Assembly: GCA_012728375.1 (NCBI GenBank) | Contig: JAAYFF010000077.1 | Span: forward strand, 1 to 35,413 | Direction: 5' to 3' | DNA: 35,413 nucleotides | Source of the DNA: Bacillota bacterium | GTDB taxonomy: Bacteria; Bacillota; Dethiobacteria; DTU022; UBA8154 | In this document: positions 1 to 8,014 of the stretch, piece after piece | Position numbering within the stretch: the first letter of the stretch is position 1 | Layout: each line of letters begins with the position of its first letter | Notes under the pieces: generated by a model | What the model was told of the DNA's origin: nothing | Seen by the model: only the letters and a program-made list of their open reading frames with translations | The model's database searches: none | Translations under genes and position numbers: made by a program

Positions 1-1170
1 ACGGGAGGTTATTTCTTGTAAAGCGCCCAGCGCATAGTCAATCTCTTCTTCCCGTGTAAAGCAGCTGAAGCTGAAGCGCACCGTCCCCTGGGGAAAAGTG
101 CCCAGCGTTTGATGGGCACGGGGGGCACAGTGAAGGCCTGTGCGGCTCAGTATTCCGTAATCCTCTTCCAGGATATAGCCCAGTTCCCCGCTGTCCATTC
201 CCTCTACTGTAAAGGAAGTTACGGCAACGGATTTTTCGGGGTCTCCCGCTCCATAAACCCGGACCCCGCGCAGTTCCTTCAAACCGTTAATAAGCCTGCG
301 GTTAAGCTTAATCTCGTGCTCCCGGACAGCTTCAATCCCGGTCTTTTGTAGATATTTCAGCCCTTCGTTCAGCCCCGCAATGCCCGCGGTATTCATGGTC
401 CCTGCTTCCAAGTAATCGGGCATCATTTCGGGTTGCAACTCTTCTTCCGAACGGCTTCCCGTGCCCCCCTCCCGCCAAGGCTTAATCTTTACTCCGCTGC
501 GCAGATAGAGCAACCCCACTCCAGGAGGCCCTAGAAGGCTTTTATGACCGGTAAAAGCGGCCAGATCCGCCCCAATCCGCGAAAGATCCAAAGAAAGAGC
601 CCCGGCAGTCTGTGCAGCGTCCAGGAGAAACAAAATTCCCCTTTTTCTCGCCAGCTGCCCAATTTCCTCCACAGGGAAAATCCTGCCGATAATATTGGAG
701 GCATGAGTGCAGATAATCAGTTTGGTTTCCGGGCGGATAGCCCTTTCAATATCCTGGGGATCCAGCTGCCCGGTCGGGTCACAGGAAACCATCGTCGTCG
801 TGATCACTCCCCTTTGCCGCAGCGATCCCAGCGGCCGCAGAACAGAATTATGTTCCATTGAAGTATATATCACATGATCACCGGGTTCCAGAATCCCTTT
901 GATGGCCATGTTCAAAGAATCGGTGGCATTGAGCGTAAAGACAATCTCCTCAGGCTTGGCAGCTCCCAAAAAAGAGGCCGCCCTCTCCCTGGTCTCAAAG
1001 ACCAGCCTGTCGGCGCCAAGGGAGCGCGTGTGACCGGAGCGGCCCGGATTGGCTCCGCACTGCCGCATGAACTCTTCGGCAGCCTTGTAAACTTCTTCCG
1101 GCTTGGGCCAGGAGGTGGCCGCATTATCAAAATAACAGTTTTTTAAGGTTTTTCCCATTTTAATTCCCAT
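1..1170 (-). CDS. Cysteine desulfurase-family aminotransferase class V (3' end outside window)
   Basis: PLP-dependent class V aminotransferase of the cysteine desulfurase/selenocysteine lyase type, expected to take sulfur or selenium from (seleno)cysteine. The open frame gives 390 residues with no stop before the left edge; relatives are about 380 residues, so only the extreme C-terminus should be missing. Visible are an N-terminal YFDNAATSWPKP segment, the PLP-lysine segment FTGHKSLLGPPG near residue 205, and a C-terminal RTGLHCAPRAHQTLG loop carrying the presumed catalytic Cys. Two in-frame ATGs are possible, at 1170 and 1158. The first overlaps the end of the DUF3343 gene, so the two are probably translated together. 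The physiological substrate cannot be told from sequence. Confidence 0.9.
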   Translation of the reverse strand, partial: MGIKMGKTLKNCYFDNAATSWPKPEEVYKAAEEFMRQCGANPGRSGHTRSLGADRLVFETRERAASFLGAAKPEEIVFTLNATDSLNMAIKGILEPGDHVIYTSMEHNSVLRPLGSLRQRGVITTTMVSCDPTGQLDPQDIERAIRPETKLIICTHASNIIGRIFPVEEIGQLARKRGILFLLDAAQTAGALSLDLSRIGADLAAFTGHKSLLGPPGVGLLYLRSGVKIKPWREGGTGSRSEEELQPEMMPDYLEAGTMNTAGIAGLNEGLKYLQKTGIEAVREHEIKLNRRLINGLKELRGVRVYGAGDPEKSVAVTSFTVEGMDSGELGYILEEDYGILSRTGLHCAPRAHQTLGTFPQGTVRFSFSCFTREEEIDYALGALQEITSR

Positions 1171-1435
1171 TACCCTTTTTTTTCAAGAAAAATCGCGATC
1201 CGGAAGGCCGGTTCTCTTCCAGTTCATAGTACCCGTTTGTTTCCACCAGCGTTTCCAGGAAAAGGGCGCGTATGGCCTCGGCATCTTCCGGCCGGCAGCG
1301 CAAAGCTGTTCCACAGCTGGAGCTGATGCTGCGGGGAACTGGAACCATTTTAAATTTCCAATCCTTCCCTGTAAGGACTTTTTCTGCTTTCAGAGCCTGA
1401 AAAGTTGTGGGAAAAGTAAAGTATGCATGTTTCAT
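1160..1435 (-). CDS. DUF3343 protein, putative Se/S carrier-like
   Basis: A 91-residue protein of the DUF3343 (putative Se/S carrier-like) family. The family segment VPRSISSSCGTALRCRPED, at about residues 33-51, contains the Cys expected to carry a persulfide or selenide. It lies directly upstream of, and overlaps by about 10 bases, the cysteine desulfurase-like gene, the usual clostridial partner. This suggests it accepts sulfur or selenium from that enzyme. That role is inferred from family and context, not demonstrated here. Transcription probably starts from the promoter at 1486-1515. Confidence 0.85.
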   Translation of the reverse strand: MKHAYFTFPTTFQALKAEKVLTGKDWKFKMVPVPRSISSSCGTALRCRPEDAEAIRALFLETLVETNGYYELEENRPSGSRFFLKKKGNGN

Positions 1436-1485
1436 CTGCTAATACTTTTTCCTTTTTTGTTGGTGTAAAAACGCGCTCTTACTAT

Positions 1486-1515
1486 ATTATAACAGTCTGC
1501 ACTTTTTTGCGACAA
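1486..1515 (-). promoter_or_regulatory. Sigma-A-type promoter for the DUF3343/desulfurase pair
   Basis: On the minus strand a -35 TTGTCG (1510-1515) and a perfect -10 TATAAT (1486-1491) are separated by 18 bases, about 45 bases before the DUF3343 start. No operator-like symmetry is visible. Confidence 0.6.
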
Positions 1516-1575
1516 TAGAAACCCCTAATAGTTCTTCCTTCTATTATAGATATTTTCTATAAGAAGCGCGGCACG

Positions 1576-1606
1576 AAAAAAGGCTTCCTTAAAAGAAAAG
1601 GAAGCC
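1576..1606 (-). terminator. Rho-independent terminator after the serA-FmdB unit
   Basis: On the minus strand a 9-bp perfect stem (GGCTTCCTT / AAGGAAGCC) with a 7-base loop is followed at once by six T residues. It lies about 65 bases downstream of the FmdB-type gene stop. Confidence 0.85.
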
Positions 1607-1670
1607 CGGGAAAAACTTGCCAAAAGCGGGCTTATCAAGCAAACGGCCCTGCGGGTTTTTATTATTAATG

Positions 1671-1892
1671 TTAATGACACGAGGCACAACTTGAACTGCT
1701 GCACCCGCTGCACCCGCTGGAAGAAAAGTCCGCACTACTTAAAGTGCCGGAAGAGCGGGGCTTTGTAAATACGGAGAACACTTTCCGCGTTTCTCCTCCG
1801 CATACGGGACATGCATGAACAGAGTCGTCATTTAAACGGGTCAGTTTTTCAAACTGATGGCCGCAATCGCAACGGTATTCATAAATGGGCAT
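1671..1892 (-). CDS. FmdB-family zinc ribbon protein
   Basis: A 73-residue protein of the FmdB/CxxC regulatory-domain family. It starts MPIYEYRCDCGHQFEKL and has two CxC/CxxC knuckles (CDC near residue 8 and CPVCGG near residue 28) that would bind one zinc ion. The tail is the usual Ser/Cys/Gly-rich low-complexity type (SSGCSGCSSSSCASCH). Function is unknown for the family; a regulatory or metal role has been proposed. It starts 25 bases after the serA stop, so it is probably co-transcribed with serA and ends at the terminator at 1576-1606. Confidence 0.9.
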   Translation of the reverse strand: MPIYEYRCDCGHQFEKLTRLNDDSVHACPVCGGETRKVFSVFTKPRSSGTLSSADFSSSGCSGCSSSSCASCH

Positions 1893-1917
1893 CTCAAAAT
1901 CCTCCTAGCAAAAATTT

Positions 1918-3519
1918 TTATAATAATTCCACAAACCTGGTGGAAATAATATTTTCCCCTTTATCGATCTCTTTTAACATATCTTCAGTAACCGGATGGT
2001 CCACCTGCAGAACCATAAGGGCTTCGCCCTTGCTTTTCTGCCTTCCAACCTGCATGTTGCCGATATTAATATTATTCTCTCCCAGGATGGTGCCGACTCT
2101 GCCGATTGTGCCGGGCTTGTCATAGTAGCGGCTTACCAGCATGTACCGGGAGGGAACCACTTCAATACGGTAATCCCCGATCTGTACTATGCGGATATCA
2201 TTACCTTCAAAAAGGGTTCCGGCAATGGTGTAGCTATTTTGGCCGGCAAAGACCTTAACGGAAATGAAATTGTGGAACGAAGCCGCGCTCTTGCTGCAGA
2301 TCTCGTTTACCTTGATCCCGCGCTGCTTGGCCAGCAAAGGAGCGTTGACAAAGTTTACATTGCTTTTGAGCATAAAGCGTAAAAAGCCTATCAACAGGGC
2401 GGTAGTCAGCGGGGCAACCGGGTAGGAGGCAATCTCCCCGTTGTAAGTCACCTCGATCTTTTCCACTCTACCGTTAAACACCTGCATATAGAAGCTGCCC
2501 ATCGTATCCATCAGCGGTATGAAAGGTTCTACCTCAGCCATTACCTCCGGCGGCAGGACGGGAGCATTTACAGCCATATGCACAGGTTCGCCCTTGAGGA
2601 CGTGGGAAATCTGCTCAGCCACCTGGATGGCAACATTTATCTGCGCCTCCTGTGTTGAAGCACCGAGATGGGGAGTCCCGATAACCTGATCCAGCTTAAG
2701 AAGAGGGTTGTCTTTAGGAGGTTCTTCTTCAAAGACATCCAAAGCAGCCCCGGCAACTTTGCCCCTGAGAATCGCGTCGTGCAGTGCTTTTTCATCAATC
2801 AGGCCGCCGCGGGCACAGTTAATAATGCGCACCCCGTCCTTCATCTTGGCCAGCTCTGCCGCTCCGATCATATGGTGGGTGGAAGATGTCTTGGGAACGT
2901 GCAAGGTAATAAAGTCCGCCAGCGCAAAAATTTCTTCCGGGGTTGCAGAGGTGATCCCCAGTTTTTCCACCTGTTCCGTAGATATATAGGGATCATAGGC
3001 GAGAATATGCATGCCAAAAGCCCTGGCTCTTTTGGCCACTTCGCTGCCGATCCTGCCAAGGCCTATAATTCCAAGAGTTTTTTTGTATAATTCAACGCCA
3101 AGAAACTTGCTTCTCTGCCAGAGGTTTTCCCGCACCGAAGCTGAAGCACGGGATATATTCCTGGCCAGGGCCAGCATTAAAGCCATGGTATGTTCAGCAG
3201 CGGATATGGTGTTGCCTTCCGGGGCATTGACTACGAGTATGCCTCCTTCAGTTGCCTTATCTACGTCAATGTTGTCGACACCAACACCCGCCCGACCGAT
3301 GACTTTAAGCTTTTTCCCGGCTTTGATAACATCCGCTGTTACCTGTGTACCGCTGCGCACCAGCAATGCATCGTACTCACCGATAACTTCAACGAGTTCC
3401 TGGGGAGATAAATCCGGCCGGATATCCACTTGAGCAACTTCTTTAAGCAGATTGACTCCTTCTTCTGAAACGGGATCGCTTACCAGAACCTTGTACCGGC
3501 TTGTCTCATCCATCTGCAC
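1918..3519 (-). CDS. serA: D-3-phosphoglycerate dehydrogenase
   Basis: Oxidises 3-phosphoglycerate to 3-phosphohydroxypyruvate with NAD, the first step of serine synthesis in the cytosol. The 533-residue length fits the long form with an intervening domain and a C-terminal ACT domain. Visible are the Rossmann motif GLGRIG (153-158), the catalytic Arg in NCARGG (R237), Glu in FEEEPP (about 266) and His in GTPHLGAST (284). The ACT domain, about 460-533, begins YDKPGTIGRVGTILGENNI and may give serine feedback control. GTG at 3519 and ATG at 3513 share the GGGAGG ribosome site; the ATG has better spacing. No serC is seen nearby. Confidence 0.97.
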   Translation of the reverse strand: MQMDETSRYKVLVSDPVSEEGVNLLKEVAQVDIRPDLSPQELVEVIGEYDALLVRSGTQVTADVIKAGKKLKVIGRAGVGVDNIDVDKATEGGILVVNAPEGNTISAAEHTMALMLALARNISRASASVRENLWQRSKFLGVELYKKTLGIIGLGRIGSEVAKRARAFGMHILAYDPYISTEQVEKLGITSATPEEIFALADFITLHVPKTSSTHHMIGAAELAKMKDGVRIINCARGGLIDEKALHDAILRGKVAGAALDVFEEEPPKDNPLLKLDQVIGTPHLGASTQEAQINVAIQVAEQISHVLKGEPVHMAVNAPVLPPEVMAEVEPFIPLMDTMGSFYMQVFNGRVEKIEVTYNGEIASYPVAPLTTALLIGFLRFMLKSNVNFVNAPLLAKQRGIKVNEICSKSAASFHNFISVKVFAGQNSYTIAGTLFEGNDIRIVQIGDYRIEVVPSRYMLVSRYYDKPGTIGRVGTILGENNINIGNMQVGRQKSKGEALMVLQVDHPVTEDMLKEIDKGENIISTRFVELL

Positions 3520-3624
3520 AAAACCTCCCGATAGGCTGCACCTTTAAAATCTACTTTTAAAATAAATATATCACAAGTTCTGCTGTCACGCAATAATTCC
3601 CATATTGCTGTTGCAAGGGCTTTT

Positions 3625-4335
3625 TTAACGGTATCGGGTTGCTGCCTCCAGCAGGGCATCAAAAAGTTCCTGTCCGCCGGGATTATTTTTTCCGGCCATC
3701 GCCTCGGGGTGCCACTGCACGCCCAGGGCAAAGGGATGCCTGGTGGATTCCACCGCTTCAATTACGCCATCTGCTGCAACGGCTGATATAATCAAATTTT
3801 CCCCCGGCTTCCTGATGGCCTGGTGATGAAAGCTGTTAACCCGCAATTCGGCTTTGCCGCTGAAAATGCTTCCCAGCTTGGTCCCTTCTTTTATCTTCAA
3901 GCTGTGGTAGGGATAATAGGCGGGCGCTTTTTGCATATGTTCCAGGAGTTGCCCTCCTTTTAACTTGATATCCTGAAAAATATCCCCTCCCAGGGCAATG
4001 TTGAGCACTTGGGCCCCGCGACAGATGCCCAGGATGGGCATTTCTGCCTCAATGGCCGCGCGGGCCAGTTCAAGTTCCATTTCATCGCGCCAAGGGGAGA
4101 TTTCACCGCAACCGGGAAACGGTTCTTCACCGAAGTGGTAAGGATCAACATCTCCTCCCCCGGAAAGGATCAGTCCCCGGATCATTTCCAGAGCCCTGCG
4201 TACGCTCCCGGTCTTAAACAGCATTAGCGGCACCGGAAAGCCGCCGGCCCGTTCAACAGCTTTTACATAATCCCAGGAAAGCCTTAAGCAGCGCTCTTCT
4301 TCCACGATTCCGCAGGTAATACCCACAGGGAGCAT
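3625..4335 (-). CDS. Gamma-glutamyl-gamma-aminobutyrate hydrolase family protein (peptidase C26)
   Basis: A class I glutamine-amidotransferase-like hydrolase of the PuuD/peptidase C26 type. From the ATG at 4335 it is 236 residues, normal for the family. The nucleophile elbow GICRGAQ gives Cys105, and VQWHPEA supplies His209 and Glu211 of the triad. Substrates in the family include gamma-glutamyl-GABA and other gamma-glutamyl amides; the actual one is unknown and no putrescine genes are nearby. The frame is open upstream to 4416, but a GGAGG lies just before GTG 4338/ATG 4335, so I prefer an internal start. It sits between ndoA and serA on the same strand. Confidence 0.9.
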   Translation of the reverse strand: MLPVGITCGIVEEERCLRLSWDYVKAVERAGGFPVPLMLFKTGSVRRALEMIRGLILSGGGDVDPYHFGEEPFPGCGEISPWRDEMELELARAAIEAEMPILGICRGAQVLNIALGGDIFQDIKLKGGQLLEHMQKAPAYYPYHSLKIKEGTKLGSIFSGKAELRVNSFHHQAIRKPGENLIISAVAADGVIEAVESTRHPFALGVQWHPEAMAGKNNPGGQELFDALLEAATRYR

Positions 4336-4438
4336 CACTGTTCTTCCTCCAAAATTAAAAAACGGGTACTCTGCAAAAACAGCTTTGCCGCAACTTTTGC
4401 AGTTTACCCTTGCCAAAACAAAAGGACGATTCCCCGGC

Positions 4439-4798
4439 TTAAAAGTCTATCAACCCCAGGCTGATTTTCAGGGCATCGTTGACAGAATTCATAATCACAT
4501 CATCAAGTTCAGTAATCTTTTGCTGTAACCTCTGTTTATCGATAGTTCGAATCTGCTCCAGCAGGACGACCGAATCTTTTTCCAAGCCGTGCCTCCCGGC
4601 CTGCAGTTCCACATGGGTCGGCAGCTTTGCTTTTTGGATTTGAGATGTAATTGCTGCCACAATTACTGTGGGGCTGTACTTATTACCCACATTATTTTGT
4701 ATAATCAACACCGGCCTGAAACCTCCCTGCTCAGAACCGACTACAGGGCTCAGATCGGCATAAAAGATAAAACCTCGCTTTATCTCCACTATCGTCAC
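4439..4798 (-). CDS. ndoA: Type II toxin, MazF/EndoA-type mRNA interferase
   Basis: A 119-residue PemK/MazF-fold endoribonuclease toxin. The N-terminal family signature ([18 protein letters not shown] followed by [12 protein letters not shown]) is intact, including the conserved Arg of GFRPVL. The [12 protein letters not shown] segment also fits Firmicute EndoA proteins, which cut RNA at specific short sites, typically UACAU. It overlaps the upstream antitoxin gene by four bases, giving translational coupling. The alr-antitoxin-toxin order matches Bacillus and many Clostridia, so this is a chromosomal module and probably not a recent arrival. Confidence 0.95.
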   Translation of the reverse strand: MTIVEIKRGFIFYADLSPVVGSEQGGFRPVLIIQNNVGNKYSPTVIVAAITSQIQKAKLPTHVELQAGRHGLEKDSVVLLEQIRTIDKQRLQQKITELDDVIMNSVNDALKISLGLIDF

Positions 4799-5067
4799 TC
4801 TCCACTAACGATTTCCTCAGCAAGACGGTCTGCTTCATTTTCTGCAGAGAGGGCTTCATTGGCCAGAGCAAGGTTTAAACGCGCCATCTCCATGTACCCT
4901 TCCTGCATCTGTTCGCGAATCTGTTTTTTCTTTCGCTCCTGAAGATAAAGCCGCATCGCTTCCCTGATAAATTCACTCCGCGTTCGTTTTTCCATCTCTA
5001 CCACTCCGTCCACTTCCTGCAAAAGATTATGGGGAAGACTGATCATAATCCTTTTTGTTCTTGCCAA
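4795..5067 (-). CDS. ndoAI: Type II antitoxin EndoAI/MazE, ribbon-helix-helix
   Basis: Antitoxin partner of the downstream MazF-type toxin. The N-terminal RHH DNA-binding part reads [20 protein letters not shown] followed by [17 protein letters not shown]. The C-terminal part (about residues 50-90; [17 protein letters not shown]) aligns by eye with the toxin-neutralising tail of Bacillus EndoAI. I place the start at TTG 5067, eight bases after an AGGGGG ribosome site, giving 90 residues. A GTG at 5076 in the same frame would overlap that site. The protein probably autoregulates the module, but no clear operator was identified. Confidence 0.9.
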   Translation of the reverse strand: MARTKRIMISLPHNLLQEVDGVVEMEKRTRSEFIREAMRLYLQERKKKQIREQMQEGYMEMARLNLALANEALSAENEADRLAEEIVSGE

Positions 5068-5166
5068 GGAAAGCACCCCCTAAATAATAATACTTGGGCA
5101 TTTAAAAATTATTCATTAAGAATAACACAAATAATACCTTTCATATCATTCCCGTAACCTGAAATA

Positions 5167-6321
5167 TTACACCTTTTGGGTGATTCCGGTGTAGATGCGG
5201 GGAATCCGGCTGTTGATATTGCAGAGGAGTTCATAGCTAATCGTGTCCAACTGCCGTGCCACCTGATCCACCCATATTTCCTGGGAACCCTGTTTTCCGT
5301 AAACAACCACTTCATCCCCCTCCTGGACATCCGGAACCGCTCCCACGTCCAGCATGGTCAGGTCCATGCAAACACGGCCGATTACCGGAACTTTCCGGCC
5401 GCGGACCAGCATGACGCCATTATTGGAAAGCCGTCTGCTGTATCCGTCCCCATAACCCAGGGGCACCACAGCTACCAGTGTTTCTGTTGCAGCAGTAAAT
5501 GTCCTTCCGTAACTGACCGGAGTCCCCGAGGGAATTTTTTTTAAAAGAACGATCCGGCTCTTCAGGGAAAGGACAGGGCAAAGCTTGATCTTTTCCCTGG
5601 AAACCTCATCAGAAGGATAATAACCATACATGCCGATTCCTATTCGCACCATATCCAGGTGAGACTCCGGAAAATTAATGGCTGCCGCGCTGTTGGCTGC
5701 ATGTTTGAGAGGGATGTGGATACCTTTCTTTTCTCCCTCCCTGATCACGGCCTTAAACTTTTCGAGCTGTTCCTCCATAAAATCCTTTTCCATTTCGTCC
5801 GCGGTGGCAAAGTGGGTAAATAATCCTTCAAGCCGAATCCCGGGAAGAGCAGACAGTTTCTCCAGGAGTGAGATTATTCCGGCCGGTTCCCGCAGCCCAA
5901 GGCGGCTCATTCCGGTATCCAGTTTTACGTGAACCGACACCTTCTTCCCCGCAGCCACCGCCTGCTGTGAAAGGGAAAGGGCTGCTTCCCAATGGGAAAT
6001 AGCCGGGGTCAGGTCGTATTCCAATAAAAGGCGGTTTTGGCGGGGATCCGTATACCCCAGGATTAAAATTGGAGATTTGATCCCTTTCTTCCGCAGTTCC
6101 AATCCTTCTTCGAGAGAGGCTACCCCCAGCATCGAAGCCCCCTCCTGTAGGGCGACACGGGAGACCTCATATGCTCCGTGGCCGTATCCATCCGCCTTAA
6201 TCACAGCCATAATCCGAACGCGGGGAGGCAGAAGGCGCCGAAAGCTTTTTAAATTATTAGCCAGACAGGACAGGTCGACCTCTGCCCAGGTAGGCCTCCC
6301 CAGATTGCATGTACCAGTCAT
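5167..6321 (-). CDS. alr: Alanine racemase
   Basis: PLP enzyme converting L- to D-alanine for peptidoglycan and, in spore formers, for control of germination. From ATG 6321 (site GGTGA seven bases upstream) it is 384 residues, the usual size. The PLP lysine is K42 in AVIKADGYGHGA and the opposing catalytic tyrosine is Y271 in VSYGRTF. An upstream in-frame extension to 6402 begins with hydrophobic residues unlike the family and has no ribosome site, so I exclude it. It heads the alr-ndoAI-ndoA group. In related genomes nnr and a YdcC-like gene lie just upstream of alr; here they are about 15 kb away. Confidence 0.97.
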   Translation of the reverse strand: MTGTCNLGRPTWAEVDLSCLANNLKSFRRLLPPRVRIMAVIKADGYGHGAYEVSRVALQEGASMLGVASLEEGLELRKKGIKSPILILGYTDPRQNRLLLEYDLTPAISHWEAALSLSQQAVAAGKKVSVHVKLDTGMSRLGLREPAGIISLLEKLSALPGIRLEGLFTHFATADEMEKDFMEEQLEKFKAVIREGEKKGIHIPLKHAANSAAAINFPESHLDMVRIGIGMYGYYPSDEVSREKIKLCPVLSLKSRIVLLKKIPSGTPVSYGRTFTAATETLVAVVPLGYGDGYSRRLSNNGVMLVRGRKVPVIGRVCMDLTMLDVGAVPDVQEGDEVVVYGKQGSQEIWVDQVARQLDTISYELLCNINSRIPRIYTGITQKV

Positions 6322-6490
6322 AATTTCTTCACCAGCGGCAAATAAAGTGGATCCGGCTCCGGCCTGAAATGAAAAACGATACAGGAAAAAAATCAAGTAC
6401 AATCAATATTTATAGTTATTCAACGTTATTCAGTTTTATTCCTGCCGGATGTATCCTTTTCCATATTTACTCTTTATACCAATGGCCTAA

Positions 6491-7780
6491 TCAGCTTTCA
6501 ACAACCCTGAAAAGGCTGTTAATTCTCTCGATGGCCGGGAAAGCCTTTATTTTTTCCAAAGCACGGTTAAAGCTTCTCTCCTCCACAACATGAGTAATGA
6601 GCACGATCTCTGCCTTGCCTTGGACGCTGCGTTTTTGAATAATCCTGTCCAGGCTGACCGCCTCGTCGGCAAAGGCATTGGCAAGGCCGGCAAAAACCCC
6701 CGGCTGATCTACGGCCTCCAGGCGCAGGTAAAAAGCAGAGGAAAGCATCTCTATGGGAATAATTCTTTTTTCCAGGAAATCCGTCTCCATAATGCCGTTT
6801 TCAACCTGATGGTTAATGTTGCGGATAACGTCGATAAGGTCGGCGACAACAGAGCTTCCTGTGGGCATGGAACCGGCCCCCGGCCCGTAAAACATAACCT
6901 CCCCCACGGCATTTCCCACAAGGTACAGGGCATTATTTTCGTCAAGCACTCCTGCCAGGGGATGCGTGGAAGGAATTAAAGTGGGATGCACCCTTAAGGC
7001 GATGCCTCCATTTATTTCCTCCCCGATAGCCAACAGTTTTAGAGTAAATCCCAGCTCCCCGGCGTAAAAAATATCCCGCAGATTAATGCCCCGTATCCCT
7101 TCCACATATACATTTTCGTAACGAACCCGGCTGTTGAAGGCAAGTCCGGCCAGGATGCAAAGCTTGTAGGCGGCATCCTTGCCGTCCAGGTCGCTGGAGG
7201 GGTCTTGTTCGGCAAAACCTTTTTCCTGGGCTTCTTTCAGGGCAGCAGCAAAATCTGCCTTATCGAGGGACATGCGGGTTAGAATATAATTGGTAGTCCC
7301 GTTAATAATCCCCATGAGGCGGGTAATCTTGTTGGCACCGAGGCTGTGTTTAAGCGGCCGGATCAAGGGAATTCCCCCGCCTACGCTGGCTTCATAGTAA
7401 ATATTCCGGCCTTTTTGCCCGGCCAGGAGGAGAAGCTCTGCCCCCGCGAGAGCCATCAGATCCTTGTTTGCAGTAATAACGTATTTCTCGTTCTTTAAAG
7501 CCTCTTCCACATAAAGGTGAGCCTCCTTAGTCCCCCCGATGAGCTCAATTATCACCTCTATCTCCGGATCCCTGATAATTTCCCAGGGATCTGTAGTCAA
7601 TAGTTTTGGATCAACTTGGACAGACCTTTTCTTGCCGGGATCCCTGACCAAAATCTTCTTTATCTCTATCCCTGCCCCGGCTCTGCGGGTAACTTCCTTG
7701 TTGTTGATCTCAAGTATGCGCAAGACTCCGGAACCTACCGTTCCCAAACCCAAAAGCCCAACCTTAATGACTCGTTCCAT
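6491..7780 (-). CDS. hom: Homoserine dehydrogenase
   Basis: Reduces aspartate semialdehyde to homoserine with NAD(P)H, feeding threonine and methionine synthesis. The 429-residue protein has an N-terminal Rossmann motif (GLLGLGTVGSG, about residues 8-18), the central family signature GIINGTTNYILTRM (about 158-171) and a C-terminal ACT domain starting near residue 350 (EAVDQPGVFAGLANAF), typical of threonine feedback control. The start is supported by GGAGG about ten bases upstream. It is transcribed from a consensus-like promoter at 7838-7866. No thrB or thrC lies beside it in this window. Confidence 0.97.
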   Translation of the reverse strand: MERVIKVGLLGLGTVGSGVLRILEINNKEVTRRAGAGIEIKKILVRDPGKKRSVQVDPKLLTTDPWEIIRDPEIEVIIELIGGTKEAHLYVEEALKNEKYVITANKDLMALAGAELLLLAGQKGRNIYYEASVGGGIPLIRPLKHSLGANKITRLMGIINGTTNYILTRMSLDKADFAAALKEAQEKGFAEQDPSSDLDGKDAAYKLCILAGLAFNSRVRYENVYVEGIRGINLRDIFYAGELGFTLKLLAIGEEINGGIALRVHPTLIPSTHPLAGVLDENNALYLVGNAVGEVMFYGPGAGSMPTGSSVVADLIDVIRNINHQVENGIMETDFLEKRIIPIEMLSSAFYLRLEAVDQPGVFAGLANAFADEAVSLDRIIQKRSVQGKAEIVLITHVVEERSFNRALEKIKAFPAIERINSLFRVVES

Positions 7781-7837
7781 AATCGCGGCGACCTCCGTAA
7801 TATGGTAAATAAGCTCATTTCTGCCCGTTTCCCGCTC

Positions 7838-7866
7838 ATTATATCACCTGGATCCTTATTGTGCAA
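7838..7866 (-). promoter_or_regulatory. Sigma-A-type promoter for hom
   Basis: On the minus strand a perfect -10 TATAAT (7838-7843) lies 17 bases from a weak -35 TTGCAC (7861-7866), about 58 bases before the hom start. No T-box or riboswitch-like leader fits in the short untranslated region. Confidence 0.55.
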
Positions 7867-7919
7867 TCAATTAAGGGCTACTTTTGCAGCACTCCCTGTA
7901 CCAAAAATTTTGCTTTAAT

Positions 7920-7951
7920 AAAAAAATACTCCAACCGCTTTAGCTGGAGTA
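7920..7951 (-). terminator. Rho-independent terminator of the rmlB-rmlC-rmlA operon
   Basis: On the minus strand the 7-bp stem TACTCCA/TGGAGTA encloses an 11-base loop and is followed immediately by seven T residues. It lies about 65 bases past the rmlA stop and separates that operon from hom. Confidence 0.8.
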
Positions 7952-8014
7952 CATTACCGATTAAGTTATTTCCGACGCCCTTTTTTGCTTGCTTTTGCCC
8001 GTCTCTTTTCTCTT

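Noticed and set aside
1525-1713. 62-codon minus-strand open frame after FmdB
   Set aside because: It spans the intrinsic terminator at 1576-1606 and overlaps FmdB out of frame.
3520-3624. Possible T-box or riboswitch leader before serA
   Set aside because: Only about 100 bases are available, and no specifier-type stem or T-box-like sequence was visible.
3480-3761. 93-codon frame between serA and the C26 hydrolase
   Set aside because: It overlaps both genes, has Trp/Arg-rich random composition and no ribosome site.
4439-5067. The mazEF pair as a recently acquired defence island
   Set aside because: The alr-EndoAI-EndoA order is the ordinary chromosomal arrangement in Firmicutes, and no mobile element borders it.
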